A stretch of DNA of 8,563 bases from Opitutales bacterium. Lineage in GTDB: Bacteria; Verrucomicrobiota; Verrucomicrobiia; Opitutales; T3Sed10-336. The notes under the pieces are model-generated. The model was not told where the DNA came from. It was given only the letters and a program-made list of their open reading frames with translations, and did no database searches. The stretch covers positions 1 through 8,563 of the forward strand of contig SLOW01000099.1 in the NCBI GenBank assembly GCA_007132315.1, written 5' to 3'. A program made the position numbers and the translations under genes. Below are positions 1 through 6,283 of the stretch, piece by piece; position 1 is the stretch's first letter, and the number at the start of each line of letters is the position of its first letter.

Positions 1-98
1 GGAAATTCGGCCGGTTCCTGTCCAATGCAATTAGAATCCGCTAACGCGGCAATGAAAAATATTGCCACGCAAATGGCGCGGGGGTAGGGAGTGGTCCC
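1..98 (+). promoter_or_regulatory. Upstream region of the phosphoesterase gene
   Basis: Non-coding leader of the phosphatase-like gene; the upstream neighbour lies outside the window. Seen directly: a Shine-Dalgarno-like AGGGAG at 86-91, seven bases before the ATG at 99, and a short perfect inverted repeat GGCAAT (48-53) / ATTGCC (61-66) around an A-rich 7-base loop. I see no convincing -35/-10 pair and no Pho-box-like direct repeat, so phosphate control cannot be argued from this sequence. Confidence 0.35.
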
Positions 99-1910
99 AT
101 GAAAACACGAAATGCCTCCGCCGTCCTCTTCCGTGTGCTGCCTCCGGCCGCGGCCCTTGTCGCCTTTGCCGTCAGCGGCTATTCCTCCGAACCGCCCCGA
201 CAGGCCCGCGAAGTGATCATCGAATTCGATGCCACTTGGCGCTACCACGACGGGAACGAGGACCTGGGAACGGCGTGGCGCGAGCCCGACTACGACGACG
301 CCGACTGGGACGAGGGGCCGGCACTGCTGGGTTACGACACCGCGGACCGCCGCGACCGCTGGCCCGAGCCGGGGCTGCGCACCGAATTGACGGAGAATCT
401 CGGCACCTATTATTTCCGGAAGTCGTTTCAGTACAGCGGCGAGACCGAGGGCCGGCGTCTCTTGATCGAACAAATCATCGACGATGCAGCGGTCTACTAC
501 CTCAACGGCGAGGAGATCGCCCGCTCCGAGCTCGTTCCGGAAGGCGAGGTCGGGTTCGATACCCGCGCCACCACCCACACAAATCCGTGGGTCGAGCACG
601 AAACCCTCGAAGTGGACGGCGCCCCTCTCCAAGAGGGGCGCAACGTGCTGGCGGTATCGCTGCACAACAATTCGACCGGCAGCTCGGACATTTGTCTGGG
701 CGCGCGCGTGAACGTCGAGGAGCCGACGGAGAAGCCCGTTGCCCTCTACCTGACCTGGCAGGACGACCCGACCTCCACCATGACAATTCAGTGGCACACC
801 GAGGGCGATACCGGGACCGCCGCGGTGGAGTACGGTCCCCTCGGGAGCGACGAGATCGCTTCCATTTCCGCGGAAAGCGAACCGATGGTCTTTTCCGACC
901 GCATCGTGCACACCGCCGAAATCACCGGCCTGGAACCGGATTCCGAGTACCGCTTCCGCCTCGGCAATGTGGTCGAGGGTGTCAACAGCGCGTTTTACAA
1001 GTTCCGCACCATGCCCGAAACCGCCGATCGCCCGATCCGCATGGTGGTCGGCGGCGACGTCCTTCACCGGGAGGAATGGATGGCGCAGGTCAATCGCCAG
1101 GCGATGCGGTTCGACCCCGACTTTATCGCGTGGGGCGGGGACCTCGCGTATTCCGACGGGCGCGAGGATCGCGTGGAACGGGAGTACACCTTTTTCCGGG
1201 TCATGAAGGAGACGCTGGTTTCCGAGGACCGCCGCGTGGTTCCCGTGCTCATGGGGATCGGCAACCACGAGATCCGCGGGGGATACTACTGGGGGCACGA
1301 CCGGGGTCGCGACGCCTACGAGGACACTGAAGAATTCCGCGAAGAAATCGCCCCGTACTATTACAACCTCTTTGCCTTTCCGGGTCACCCCGGCTACGCG
1401 TACCTGGATTTCGGCGACTACATGAGCCTCATTTTCCTCGATTCCGACCACTCGGGCCCCATCGAGGGAACCCAGACCGATTGGCTCGACGGCGTCCTGG
1501 CCGAGAAGGAGGGGCGGTTTACTCACTTGTTTCCCATATATCACGTCCCGGCCTACCCGTCGGTGCGGAGCTTCGACGGCGGGGTCAGCCGCCGGATCCG
1601 CGAACACTGGCAGCCTCTCTTCGAAGAGTACGGGGTGCGCATGGCCTTCGAGCACCACGACCACGCCTACAAACGCACCGTTCCCATCCGCGGCGAAGCC
1701 GAGCACGAAGAAGGCATCGTCTTTATCGGCGACGGCGCCTGGGGTGTCGGCGAACGGGCCGTTCACGACGCCCGCGAGACCTGGTACCTGGAAAGCAGCG
1801 AATCCATCCGTCACCTGATCCTCGTTTCCGTGCAGGATGACTCGATCGACGTGAAAATGATCAACCGCGAAGGGTTGCTCATCGACCACTACATCCCGGG
1901 CCGGCGGTAG
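99..1910 (+). CDS. Exported purple-acid-phosphatase-like metallophosphoesterase
   Basis: A 603-aa secreted binuclear metallophosphoesterase, probably hydrolysing phosphate monoesters or diesters outside the cytoplasm. Residues 1-30 form a Sec signal peptide without a lipobox Cys. About 35-205 resembles the galactose-binding-like beta-sandwich often fused to PVC-phylum enzymes. About 212-305 is FN3-like, as in the N-terminal domain of purple acid phosphatases. The catalytic domain runs from about 313 to 600. The metal-ligand motifs are all visible: D320 (GGDV), D348 and Y351 (GGDLAY), N389-H390-E391 (GNHE), H482 (YHVPAY), and H520 and H522 (HHDHAY). By family knowledge, Y351 is the tyrosine that gives the purple Fe(III) charge transfer. 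Motif I departs from GDxG (Leu replaces the last Gly), and motif V has HHDH instead of GHxH. The start at 99 follows AGGGAG with 7-base spacing and opens directly into the signal peptide. The gene converges on the ABC operon and shares no operon with it. The fold is secure; the substrate is unknown. Confidence 0.88.
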   Translation: MKTRNASAVLFRVLPPAAALVAFAVSGYSSEPPRQAREVIIEFDATWRYHDGNEDLGTAWREPDYDDADWDEGPALLGYDTADRRDRWPEPGLRTELTENLGTYYFRKSFQYSGETEGRRLLIEQIIDDAAVYYLNGEEIARSELVPEGEVGFDTRATTHTNPWVEHETLEVDGAPLQEGRNVLAVSLHNNSTGSSDICLGARVNVEEPTEKPVALYLTWQDDPTSTMTIQWHTEGDTGTAAVEYGPLGSDEIASISAESEPMVFSDRIVHTAEITGLEPDSEYRFRLGNVVEGVNSAFYKFRTMPETADRPIRMVVGGDVLHREEWMAQVNRQAMRFDPDFIAWGGDLAYSDGREDRVEREYTFFRVMKETLVSEDRRVVPVLMGIGNHEIRGGYYWGHDRGRDAYEDTEEFREEIAPYYYNLFAFPGHPGYAYLDFGDYMSLIFLDSDHSGPIEGTQTDWLDGVLAEKEGRFTHLFPIYHVPAYPSVRSFDGGVSRRIREHWQPLFEEYGVRMAFEHHDHAYKRTVPIRGEAEHEEGIVFIGDGAWGVGERAVHDARETWYLESSESIRHLILVSVQDDSIDVKMINREGLLIDHYIPGRR

Positions 1911-1920
1911 CCTGGATTTT

Positions 1921-2047
1921 GGATTGCGGAATTTGGATTTTCGAGTGGCTCGCTCCACAAGCGGTAGCACTGCCTGCGTGTAAGAAGTGCCGCCTTTCTT
2001 GACTTTTTTGCGCGAAGCGCGGGACTCCGATCCAAGATCCGCGATCC
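1921..2047. repeat. Inverted-repeat-bounded intergenic element between convergent genes
   Basis: GGATTGCGGAATTTGGAT at 1921-1938 is an imperfect reverse complement (15 of 18 matches by hand) of ATCCAAGATCCGCGATCC at 2030-2047. The arms enclose about 90 bases with a small internal hairpin (GCACT 1967-1971 / AGTGC 1986-1990) and a T run at 2004-2009. The element fills most of the 154-base gap between the phosphatase stop (1910) and the permease stop (2065). It could be a small non-autonomous mobile element, a genomic interspersed repeat, or a bidirectional termination region. The internal stem is too short for a confident intrinsic terminator. Confidence 0.45.
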
Positions 2048-2064
2048 ATAAATCGCAAACCCTC

Positions 2065-3243
2065 TCACCCGGTCAGCGTTTGGATCCACGCCCGGGCGCC
2101 GTGGACGGTGATTTGAGCGGCTGCGACGGCGAGGGCGGCGGCGAGCGTGAGGAGAATGGCCAGCTCGGCGGCCTGGAGCCCGGCGACCGTTCCGCGGCTG
2201 CAGCCGAGGTGGAAAAGGGTGTCGACCTCCCGGCGGCGGAGGCGCAGGGACAGGAGCATCACCAAGGCGACGAAGAGGACCACGACCCCGGACATGAGCA
2301 GGTGGTGGACGTCGAAGAAGCGTTTGAGTTGGATCACCATCCCGAGCAGTTCCTCGGTCACCTCCCGCGGCCGTAGGGCCTGTGCCCCGGCGTCGTCGCC
2401 GACGTAGCGTCCGAGGAGCAAGGTGGCCGCGCGGGTGTCGCGGGGTATCGCAATCACTGCGGTCAGCGGGAACTCGGCGGGGTCGCCGTGAAAGTGGAAG
2501 GTGTCGATGTTCTCCGATGTAATGCGCGTGTGGGTACGCAGGGCGGGACTGGCCACCACCGATTCCTCGTCGCGCTCGAGGACCGCGTCCGAATCGGTTT
2601 CCCCGGCCAAATCGTCGTGACCGTGACCGATCCCCTCGAGGATCCAGGCGGTTTTGAGGTCGACAAAGACCGCGCGGTCGTCGGGGGAGCGGGAGCGCTC
2701 CAGCACGCCGGTGACCCGCAAGTCGAGTGGATACGTGCCGGCCAGGTCGAAGACGTCCTCCGGATCCGAGGGCAGGCGGTCCCCCGGGCTTAGCCCGAGC
2801 TGTTGGGCGACCTCCCAGCCGACCACGCAATCACCCAGGCGCGTGGGCGCGTGGCCTTCGGCGAAAGACAGGTCGCGGAAGGGAAAGTATTCGAGGGTGG
2901 TTCCGACAATGGGGTACCCGCGGGCGCTGTGCCGGATGAACAGGGGCACCGGCGTGGCGTACCCGGTTTCCGCAACGACGTCGCCGGCCGCCCGCGGAAA
3001 CGTGCCCGGGGATTCGGTCTGGAAATAGAGGGCGTGCAGCACCAGGTCGAAGCGGCTGCCCTCGGGACCGATCACCAGGGGCGTCGCCTCCGCGCGCCGG
3101 ACCATTTCGGCCTGGAGCAGACCAACCAGCCAATGAACCGTGAGCGGGAGGTAGAGGGCCGCTGTCAGGCAGATCAGGAGGATGATCGTTTTCCCTTTGT
3201 GGTGCACCAGGTAGTGCCGGACCAGTGGCAGGCTCTTGATCAT
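2065..3243 (-). CDS. FtsX/MacB-type ABC transporter permease
   Basis: A 392-aa inner-membrane permease, third gene of the operon. Its ATG (3243-3241) overlaps the ATPase stop as ATGA, which fixes the start; the frame is open further upstream, but only as a shadow of the ATPase gene. TM1 is at about residues 19-41, followed by a large extracytoplasmic domain (about 42-312). TM2 is at about 315-333 and TM3 at about 353-379, after which the protein ends in a short tail. Most FtsX-family permeases have a further C-terminal helix, which I cannot find here. The stretch at 55-74 (PLVIGPEGSRFDLVLHALYF) resembles a conserved post-TM1 motif that I recall from FtsX permeases in metal-associated operons (an inference from memory). 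The outer domain has His at 207 and 209 (GHGHDD), 238, 250 and 252. By family analogy it may transmit ATPase motion to an outer-side substrate or partner rather than form a channel. The substrate is unknown. Confidence 0.82.
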   Translation of the reverse strand: MIKSLPLVRHYLVHHKGKTIILLICLTAALYLPLTVHWLVGLLQAEMVRRAEATPLVIGPEGSRFDLVLHALYFQTESPGTFPRAAGDVVAETGYATPVPLFIRHSARGYPIVGTTLEYFPFRDLSFAEGHAPTRLGDCVVGWEVAQQLGLSPGDRLPSDPEDVFDLAGTYPLDLRVTGVLERSRSPDDRAVFVDLKTAWILEGIGHGHDDLAGETDSDAVLERDEESVVASPALRTHTRITSENIDTFHFHGDPAEFPLTAVIAIPRDTRAATLLLGRYVGDDAGAQALRPREVTEELLGMVIQLKRFFDVHHLLMSGVVVLFVALVMLLSLRLRRREVDTLFHLGCSRGTVAGLQAAELAILLTLAAALAVAAAQITVHGARAWIQTLTG

Positions 3244-3911
3244 TCGGCGGGCGGGGAGTGAAAGGATTGAAAGTCGACAACTTGCGGGAAGCCGGCCAGC
3301 AGTTCCCGGTCGTGGGTGACCATGACCAGGGTGGCGTTCCGTTTCCGGGTTTCGTCGACAAGGATTTCGAGGATTCGAGTCTTTCCCGCCGGGTCGAGAT
3401 TGCCGGTCGGCTCGTCGGCCAGGACGAGCTCCGGTTCGGTGACCAGGGCCCGGCACAGGGCCACGCGTTGCTTTTCTCCCTGCGAGAGCTGGTCGATCCC
3501 CCGTTTGAGCAGGCCTCCAATCCCGGTGGCTTCGGTTAATTGATCCGCCCGTGCGGCCACCTCCCGGGACCATTTGAGTGCCGGGTTGATCCGGAAGGGG
3601 AGACGGATGTTTTCCTCGACGTCCAGGTAGTCGATCAACTGGAAGTCCTGGAAGACGAATCCAATCCGGGTGACGCGGAAGGCGCGGCGCGCGGCGTCGT
3701 TGAGGGCGGGAACGTCTACCGACCCCAGGGTCAGGCGCCCGGAACGCGGCAGGCGAATGCCGGCCAGCAGCCGGAGCAGGGTCGTTTTCCCCGACCCGCT
3801 GGGACCTACGAAAGCCGCGCGCCCACCGCTCTCGATTTCCAGCTCGGGAATGCGAAGACGGAAGGTGCGTCGCGGGTATTCGAATACCAGTTGCGAGATC
3901 CGGATATTCAT
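3240..3911 (-). CDS. LolD/MacB-type ABC transporter ATP-binding protein
   Basis: A 223-aa cytoplasmic ATPase that should power the permease encoded next. All nucleotide-binding motifs are intact: Walker A GPSGSGKTT (36-44), Q-loop Q88 in FVFQDF, signature LSQGEKQR (142-149), Walker B LVLADEP (162-168) with catalytic E167, D-loop Asp173 in GNLD, and H-loop H200 in MVTHD. Length and the DEPTGNLD context fit the LolD/MacB/FtsE group, which pairs with FtsX-like permeases. A longer reading from an ATG at 3977 would add 22 residues overlapping the upstream gene. I chose the ATG at 3911-3909 because it forms an ATGA overlap with the preceding stop and begins at the normal first beta strand (MNIRISQL). 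The downstream junction at 3240-3243 is a second ATGA overlap, so all three genes are likely translationally coupled. Confidence 0.93.
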   Translation of the reverse strand: MNIRISQLVFEYPRRTFRLRIPELEIESGGRAAFVGPSGSGKTTLLRLLAGIRLPRSGRLTLGSVDVPALNDAARRAFRVTRIGFVFQDFQLIDYLDVEENIRLPFRINPALKWSREVAARADQLTEATGIGGLLKRGIDQLSQGEKQRVALCRALVTEPELVLADEPTGNLDPAGKTRILEILVDETRKRNATLVMVTHDRELLAGFPQVVDFQSFHSPPAE

Positions 3912-5779
3912 TGGCGCAACCGAATCTGCCGTTCGAGTCGCTCTTCTTGCAATGGCTCGAAGCCGGTGATTTTCCACCCGGCGGGAAGCGCCTCCACGGT
4001 GAAGCGCGCTTCATAGCGGTTTTTCCGGGTATGAACGTGGCCCCAGTGTTCGACGGTGCCGGTCACCGTCCAGGCGGAGCGGTAGGTGAAGCCGCGGGCG
4101 TTGCCGGTGGAACCGCGGAGTGGTTTGCGTTTTCCGTCGAGGATCTCGATGTCGTCGATCCGCGAGACCGCCCCGCCCTGTTCCTCGAGGGTGAGGTTAC
4201 GGCGAATCTGCAGGTAAAGCGCTTCGAGGAGCGGGCCCGCGACGCTCCGGTCGAGCGCGTCGTAGATACGCTCTTCGTCGCGGTATTCGAATGCCCGGTA
4301 CACGTTGCGGTGAAGGCTCTCAAAGAGCGAGGCCGCCTCCTCCTCCCCAACCTCGGCCGGCCCCTGGAATGGGTGGGGCATCGCCGCCCGGGCATAGGGT
4401 AAGCCGGCGACCGCTCCGGCGACCAGGCACGCCGCTCCCGCCGCGCAGGCCAGGCGCCGTCGGCCGCCACCGCCGCGCAGTGCAGCCAGCCCGGCCAAAA
4501 GGGCCGCGGCCCCGGCTCCGAGCGAGAGCAGCGACACTTCGAGCATCGGGGGCGGCTCGGGCGCCGCGATTCCCGCGAATTCCACGGGCTCTCGCTCGCG
4601 GTCGCTTTCCCACTCGTACATGGTGCGACCCGGCCGGAGCGTGGCGGCTTCGGCGCCTTCCTCGAAAACGAAGATCGTGGGACGGAAAACGGGGAGCCGT
4701 TCGTCGAAATACGCCCACTCGAATCCCATCCGCTGCGGCGGGGTTTCGGTCGGATAAGAGAAGATGACGCCCACCCGGGCGTTGAAGACGCTGACTTCGC
4801 GTTCGGGCGATTCGCGCGCGAAGTCGCGAAATTCCGGCCCGAAGAAATCCAGCCGCTCGAGCACCGGCGTCACCGGCTCGCCATCCACGGTCACCCGGCT
4901 GTGGTCTTCGAGGAAGGCATGCACCGCGTCGCGGGCGGCCCGCTGTTCGTCGACGCTCATGACGTCCGCCTCTTCCCGCTCCAGCGGGAGCCAGCTCTCG
5001 AGCGTGAGGAGGGGAATGAGGATTTCGTGGCGGACTTCGGTGTCGGTGAGGTAGATGTAGCTGTAGACCGCACTGTAGCTGGTGATCCCCAGGGCATCGT
5101 CACGTCGCTGCCGCAGACGTTCCCGCGCGGCCTCGAGGTCCTCCTCGGCCCGCTCCCACCCGGCGTCCCAGTCCAGGTGCACGGTGTGCGCTGTGCCGTG
5201 ACTGAGCATGACCGTTTCCATGTGGACGCCGTGATGGAAGAAACGCACCCCCATTTCCGCCGGGACGGCCGGTTCGTCCCCGCCGAAATTCTGGGCGACG
5301 GTCAGGAATTCCGGGGGGTCGTCGATCGGGAACTCGAACTTGTACCGGATGGCGTAGGCCATCAGGTCGTCGATGTGGACCCCTTCCTCACCCAACTCGG
5401 AAAAATCAATGTCGACAATCTCCCCTTCGAAGCGGTCTCCGTCGCGGTCGCGCAATTGGAAGTAGCGCAGGAGGAACTCCCGGTGTTCCAGCGCCTGGGC
5501 TTTCAGGTCTTCGGCGGGAAAGCGGAACTGGTCGTCGGTCTCCATCCAGTAGTAGAGGATCAGGTCTTCGACGAGCATGTCGAGCTCCGTCGTGACGGTG
5601 TCCTCGCCGACGTCAACGAACACCGAGGTCAGGGAAACCGGGTGGGCGGCGGCCCGGGGGACGAGGCAAAGGAACGCCAGGGCTGTCGCGCCGGCGACGG
5701 CTGCCGCGAGTGTGCCGCGCCCGGGACGCGGGCGCGGCACGGGCTGGAGATTGCGAGTTGCCGGATTCGACTGTCCCAT
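3908..5779 (-). CDS. Exported, membrane-anchored protein of unknown family, lead gene of ABC operon
   Basis: A 623-aa protein I do not recognise. A signal peptide ends at about A45 (PRAAA before HPVSL), so the mature chain would begin with His46. Residues 46-411 form a large, acidic, apparently extracytoplasmic domain with a His cluster at 182, 183, 186, 194, 198 and 201. Two hydrophobic segments (about 413-434 and 443-460) flank the basic turn RGGGGRRR, which should face the cytoplasm. A C-terminal domain (about 467-623) therefore returns to the outer side; its alpha-then-beta pattern is loosely NTF2/Tim44-like, a weak impression. The stop overlaps the ATPase start as ATGA, so this is probably a partner or substrate-handling subunit of the ABC complex. 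The ATG at 5779 follows GATAGGGGCTG, a close-spaced SD. A GTG at 5740 would give a more normal signal peptide but has no visible SD. A strong hairpin lies between the start and the hydrophobic core. Confidence 0.8.
   Translation of the reverse strand: MGQSNPATRNLQPVPRPRPGRGTLAAAVAGATALAFLCLVPRAAAHPVSLTSVFVDVGEDTVTTELDMLVEDLILYYWMETDDQFRFPAEDLKAQALEHREFLLRYFQLRDRDGDRFEGEIVDIDFSELGEEGVHIDDLMAYAIRYKFEFPIDDPPEFLTVAQNFGGDEPAVPAEMGVRFFHHGVHMETVMLSHGTAHTVHLDWDAGWERAEEDLEAARERLRQRRDDALGITSYSAVYSYIYLTDTEVRHEILIPLLTLESWLPLEREEADVMSVDEQRAARDAVHAFLEDHSRVTVDGEPVTPVLERLDFFGPEFRDFARESPEREVSVFNARVGVIFSYPTETPPQRMGFEWAYFDERLPVFRPTIFVFEEGAEAATLRPGRTMYEWESDREREPVEFAGIAAPEPPPMLEVSLLSLGAGAAALLAGLAALRGGGGRRRLACAAGAACLVAGAVAGLPYARAAMPHPFQGPAEVGEEEAASLFESLHRNVYRAFEYRDEERIYDALDRSVAGPLLEALYLQIRRNLTLEEQGGAVSRIDDIEILDGKRKPLRGSTGNARGFTYRSAWTVTGTVEHWGHVHTRKNRYEARFTVEALPAGWKITGFEPLQEERLERQIRLRQ
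5712..5740 (-). repeat. Perfect 12-bp hairpin inside the signal-peptide coding region
   Basis: GTGCCGCGCCCG (5712-5723), a 5-base loop, then CGGGCGCGGCAC (5729-5740) form a perfect, almost pure G+C stem. It encodes the Pro/Arg-rich n-region (PRPRPGRG) of the lead protein and begins 40 bases into the coding sequence. In mRNA it would be very stable and could slow early translation. It also begins exactly at the alternative GTG start. Confidence 0.6.
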
Positions 5780-5796
5780 CAGCCCCTATCATCCGC

Positions 5797-5818
5797 ACCC
5801 GAAGCGGGTTTTCAACCC
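5797..5818 (-). promoter_or_regulatory. Mutually exclusive short stems in the ABC operon leader
   Basis: On the minus strand, a GGGTT/AACCC stem (5814-5818 with 5806-5810) and an ACCCG/CGGGT stem (5805-5809 with 5797-5801) share bases, so only one can form at a time. They lie about 20 bases upstream of the lead gene's ATG. Each stem is only 5 bp, so chance is a real possibility. I see no riboswitch class here. Confidence 0.2.
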
Positions 5819-5926
5819 CTCAAGGGCGGTCGTCACCGGTGGCGCGTTTTCGGATCCGGGAGCGCGCCCTCGAGCTCATCGCGCCGGAAATCCTTGCGAA
5901 GCTTTTGCATCTGGATGATAGCGGTG

Positions 5927-6055
5927 ATGCGGCATAACATCAGAACATTATTGGAATGGGTAGTTGCACTCGTACTGCAATTACTTGTATTCGCGTGCAC
6001 GAACCAATCTGACACGAGCGTTGATACAGGCTTACTATCGAGGGATCTTTTATGA
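5927..6055 (+). pseudogene. Truncated lipoprotein-like ORF start
   Basis: A 42-codon reading frame starting ATG 5927. It encodes a basic N-terminus (MRHNIR), a hydrophobic core (about residues 8-22), then VFAC with Cys24 in a weak lipobox and a polar stretch (TNQSDTS). This looks like the beginning of a lipoprotein gene. It stops at TGA 6053-6055, whose last two bases are the first two of the left direct repeat, as if the repeat or the block it belongs to cut the gene off. The ATG overlaps the end of a preceding short frame (TAA 5935-5937) in an operon-like manner. SD support is poor. It could equally be a chance ORF. Confidence 0.3.
6009..6038 (+). promoter_or_regulatory. Candidate sigma-70-type promoter upstream of sulfatase
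   Basis: CTGACA (6009-6014, 5 of 6 to the -35 consensus), an 18-base spacer and TACTAT (6033-6038, 4 of 6 to the -10 consensus) lie in the A+T-rich part of the gap. Transcription would start near 6045 and give a leader of about 240 bases that includes the direct repeat. Promoters of this group are poorly defined, so this is tentative. Confidence 0.25.
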
Positions 6056-6175
6056 ATGTGGAAGGGATTGACAGTTTCGTCCGCTTTTCGCATTCCCTAC
6101 CCCATGAAAGCTCTCCTTCAGACCGGTTCCAACGAGCGGGGACCCGCGCCGCCTGAAAAGCGATTTGTTATCAAT
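6054..6175 (+). repeat. Left copy of ~120-bp imperfect direct repeat
   Basis: A 122-base copy matching 8296-8415 in the same orientation at about 96 of 122 aligned positions (hand alignment, two or three gaps). Identical blocks include CGTCCGCTTT (6079-6088), CCTTCAGACCGGT (6115-6127) and CCCGCGCCGCCTGA (6143-6156). It ends 108 bases before the sulfatase start. A GCGG/CCGC stem at 6136-6147 corresponds to a stronger stem in the other copy. It contains TTGACA (6068-6073), but with no good -10 at the proper distance. Confidence 0.85.
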
Positions 6176-6250
6176 GATCCGTGCCTGGAGGCTTGGCGCG
6201 GTCGGATGGGCGTGCGACCATCATCCGTAGACCGAGCGGACCGGCCGGCG

Positions 6251-6273
6251 AGTGAGTTCACTGCTTCGGTGAA
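6251..6273 (+). promoter_or_regulatory. Competing hairpins next to the sulfatase ribosome binding site
   Basis: AGTGA (6251-6255) can pair with TCACT (6258-6262). Alternatively TTCAC (6257-6261) can pair with GTGAA (6269-6273), the latter overlapping the first bases of the SD (AAAGGA, 6272-6277). The two pairings exclude each other, which could regulate translation, but both stems are only 5 bp. Confidence 0.22.
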
Positions 6274-6283
6274 AGGAACTGCG

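Larger units (their letters stand above)
5780..6283. other. Divergent intergenic region, 504 bases, with gene debris and left direct repeat
   Basis: This gap separates the leftward ABC operon from the rightward sulfatase. From left to right it holds an operon leader with competing small stems (5797-5818), then a short reading frame on the plus strand ending at TAA 5935-5937 (residues RALELIAPEILAKLLHL look protein-like but match nothing I know). Next come the start of a lipoprotein-like ORF (5927-6055), a possible promoter (6009-6038), the left copy of a ~120-base repeat (6054-6175), and about 100 bases of leader before the sulfatase. Bases 5930-6060 are clearly more A+T-rich than the flanking genes, which suits a promoter zone or inserted DNA. 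Confidence 0.5.

Noticed and set aside
62..1330. 422-codon plus-strand frame overlapping the phosphatase
   Set aside because: Arg/Pro-rich out-of-frame shadow of a gene with clear catalytic motifs.
2065..4014. One long 649-codon minus-strand reading frame
   Set aside because: Only the part from 3243 is the permease; the upstream half is the shadow of the ATPase gene in another frame, with low-complexity Pro/Arg/Gly composition.
4901..6055. 384-codon plus-strand frame across the operon's lead gene
   Set aside because: Mostly antisense to the 623-aa protein. Only its last 42 codons (from 5927) look possibly genuine and are listed separately.
6068..6096. TTGACA at 6068 inside the repeat as a promoter -35
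   Set aside because: The base block at the proper distance (CATTCC; CACACC in the other copy) is a poor -10, so I do not call a promoter from it.
6056..6283. N-terminal extension of the sulfatase from ATG 6056
   Set aside because: The 76 extra codons translate the repeat and leader, and would bury the signal peptide; ATG 6284 has a good SD.
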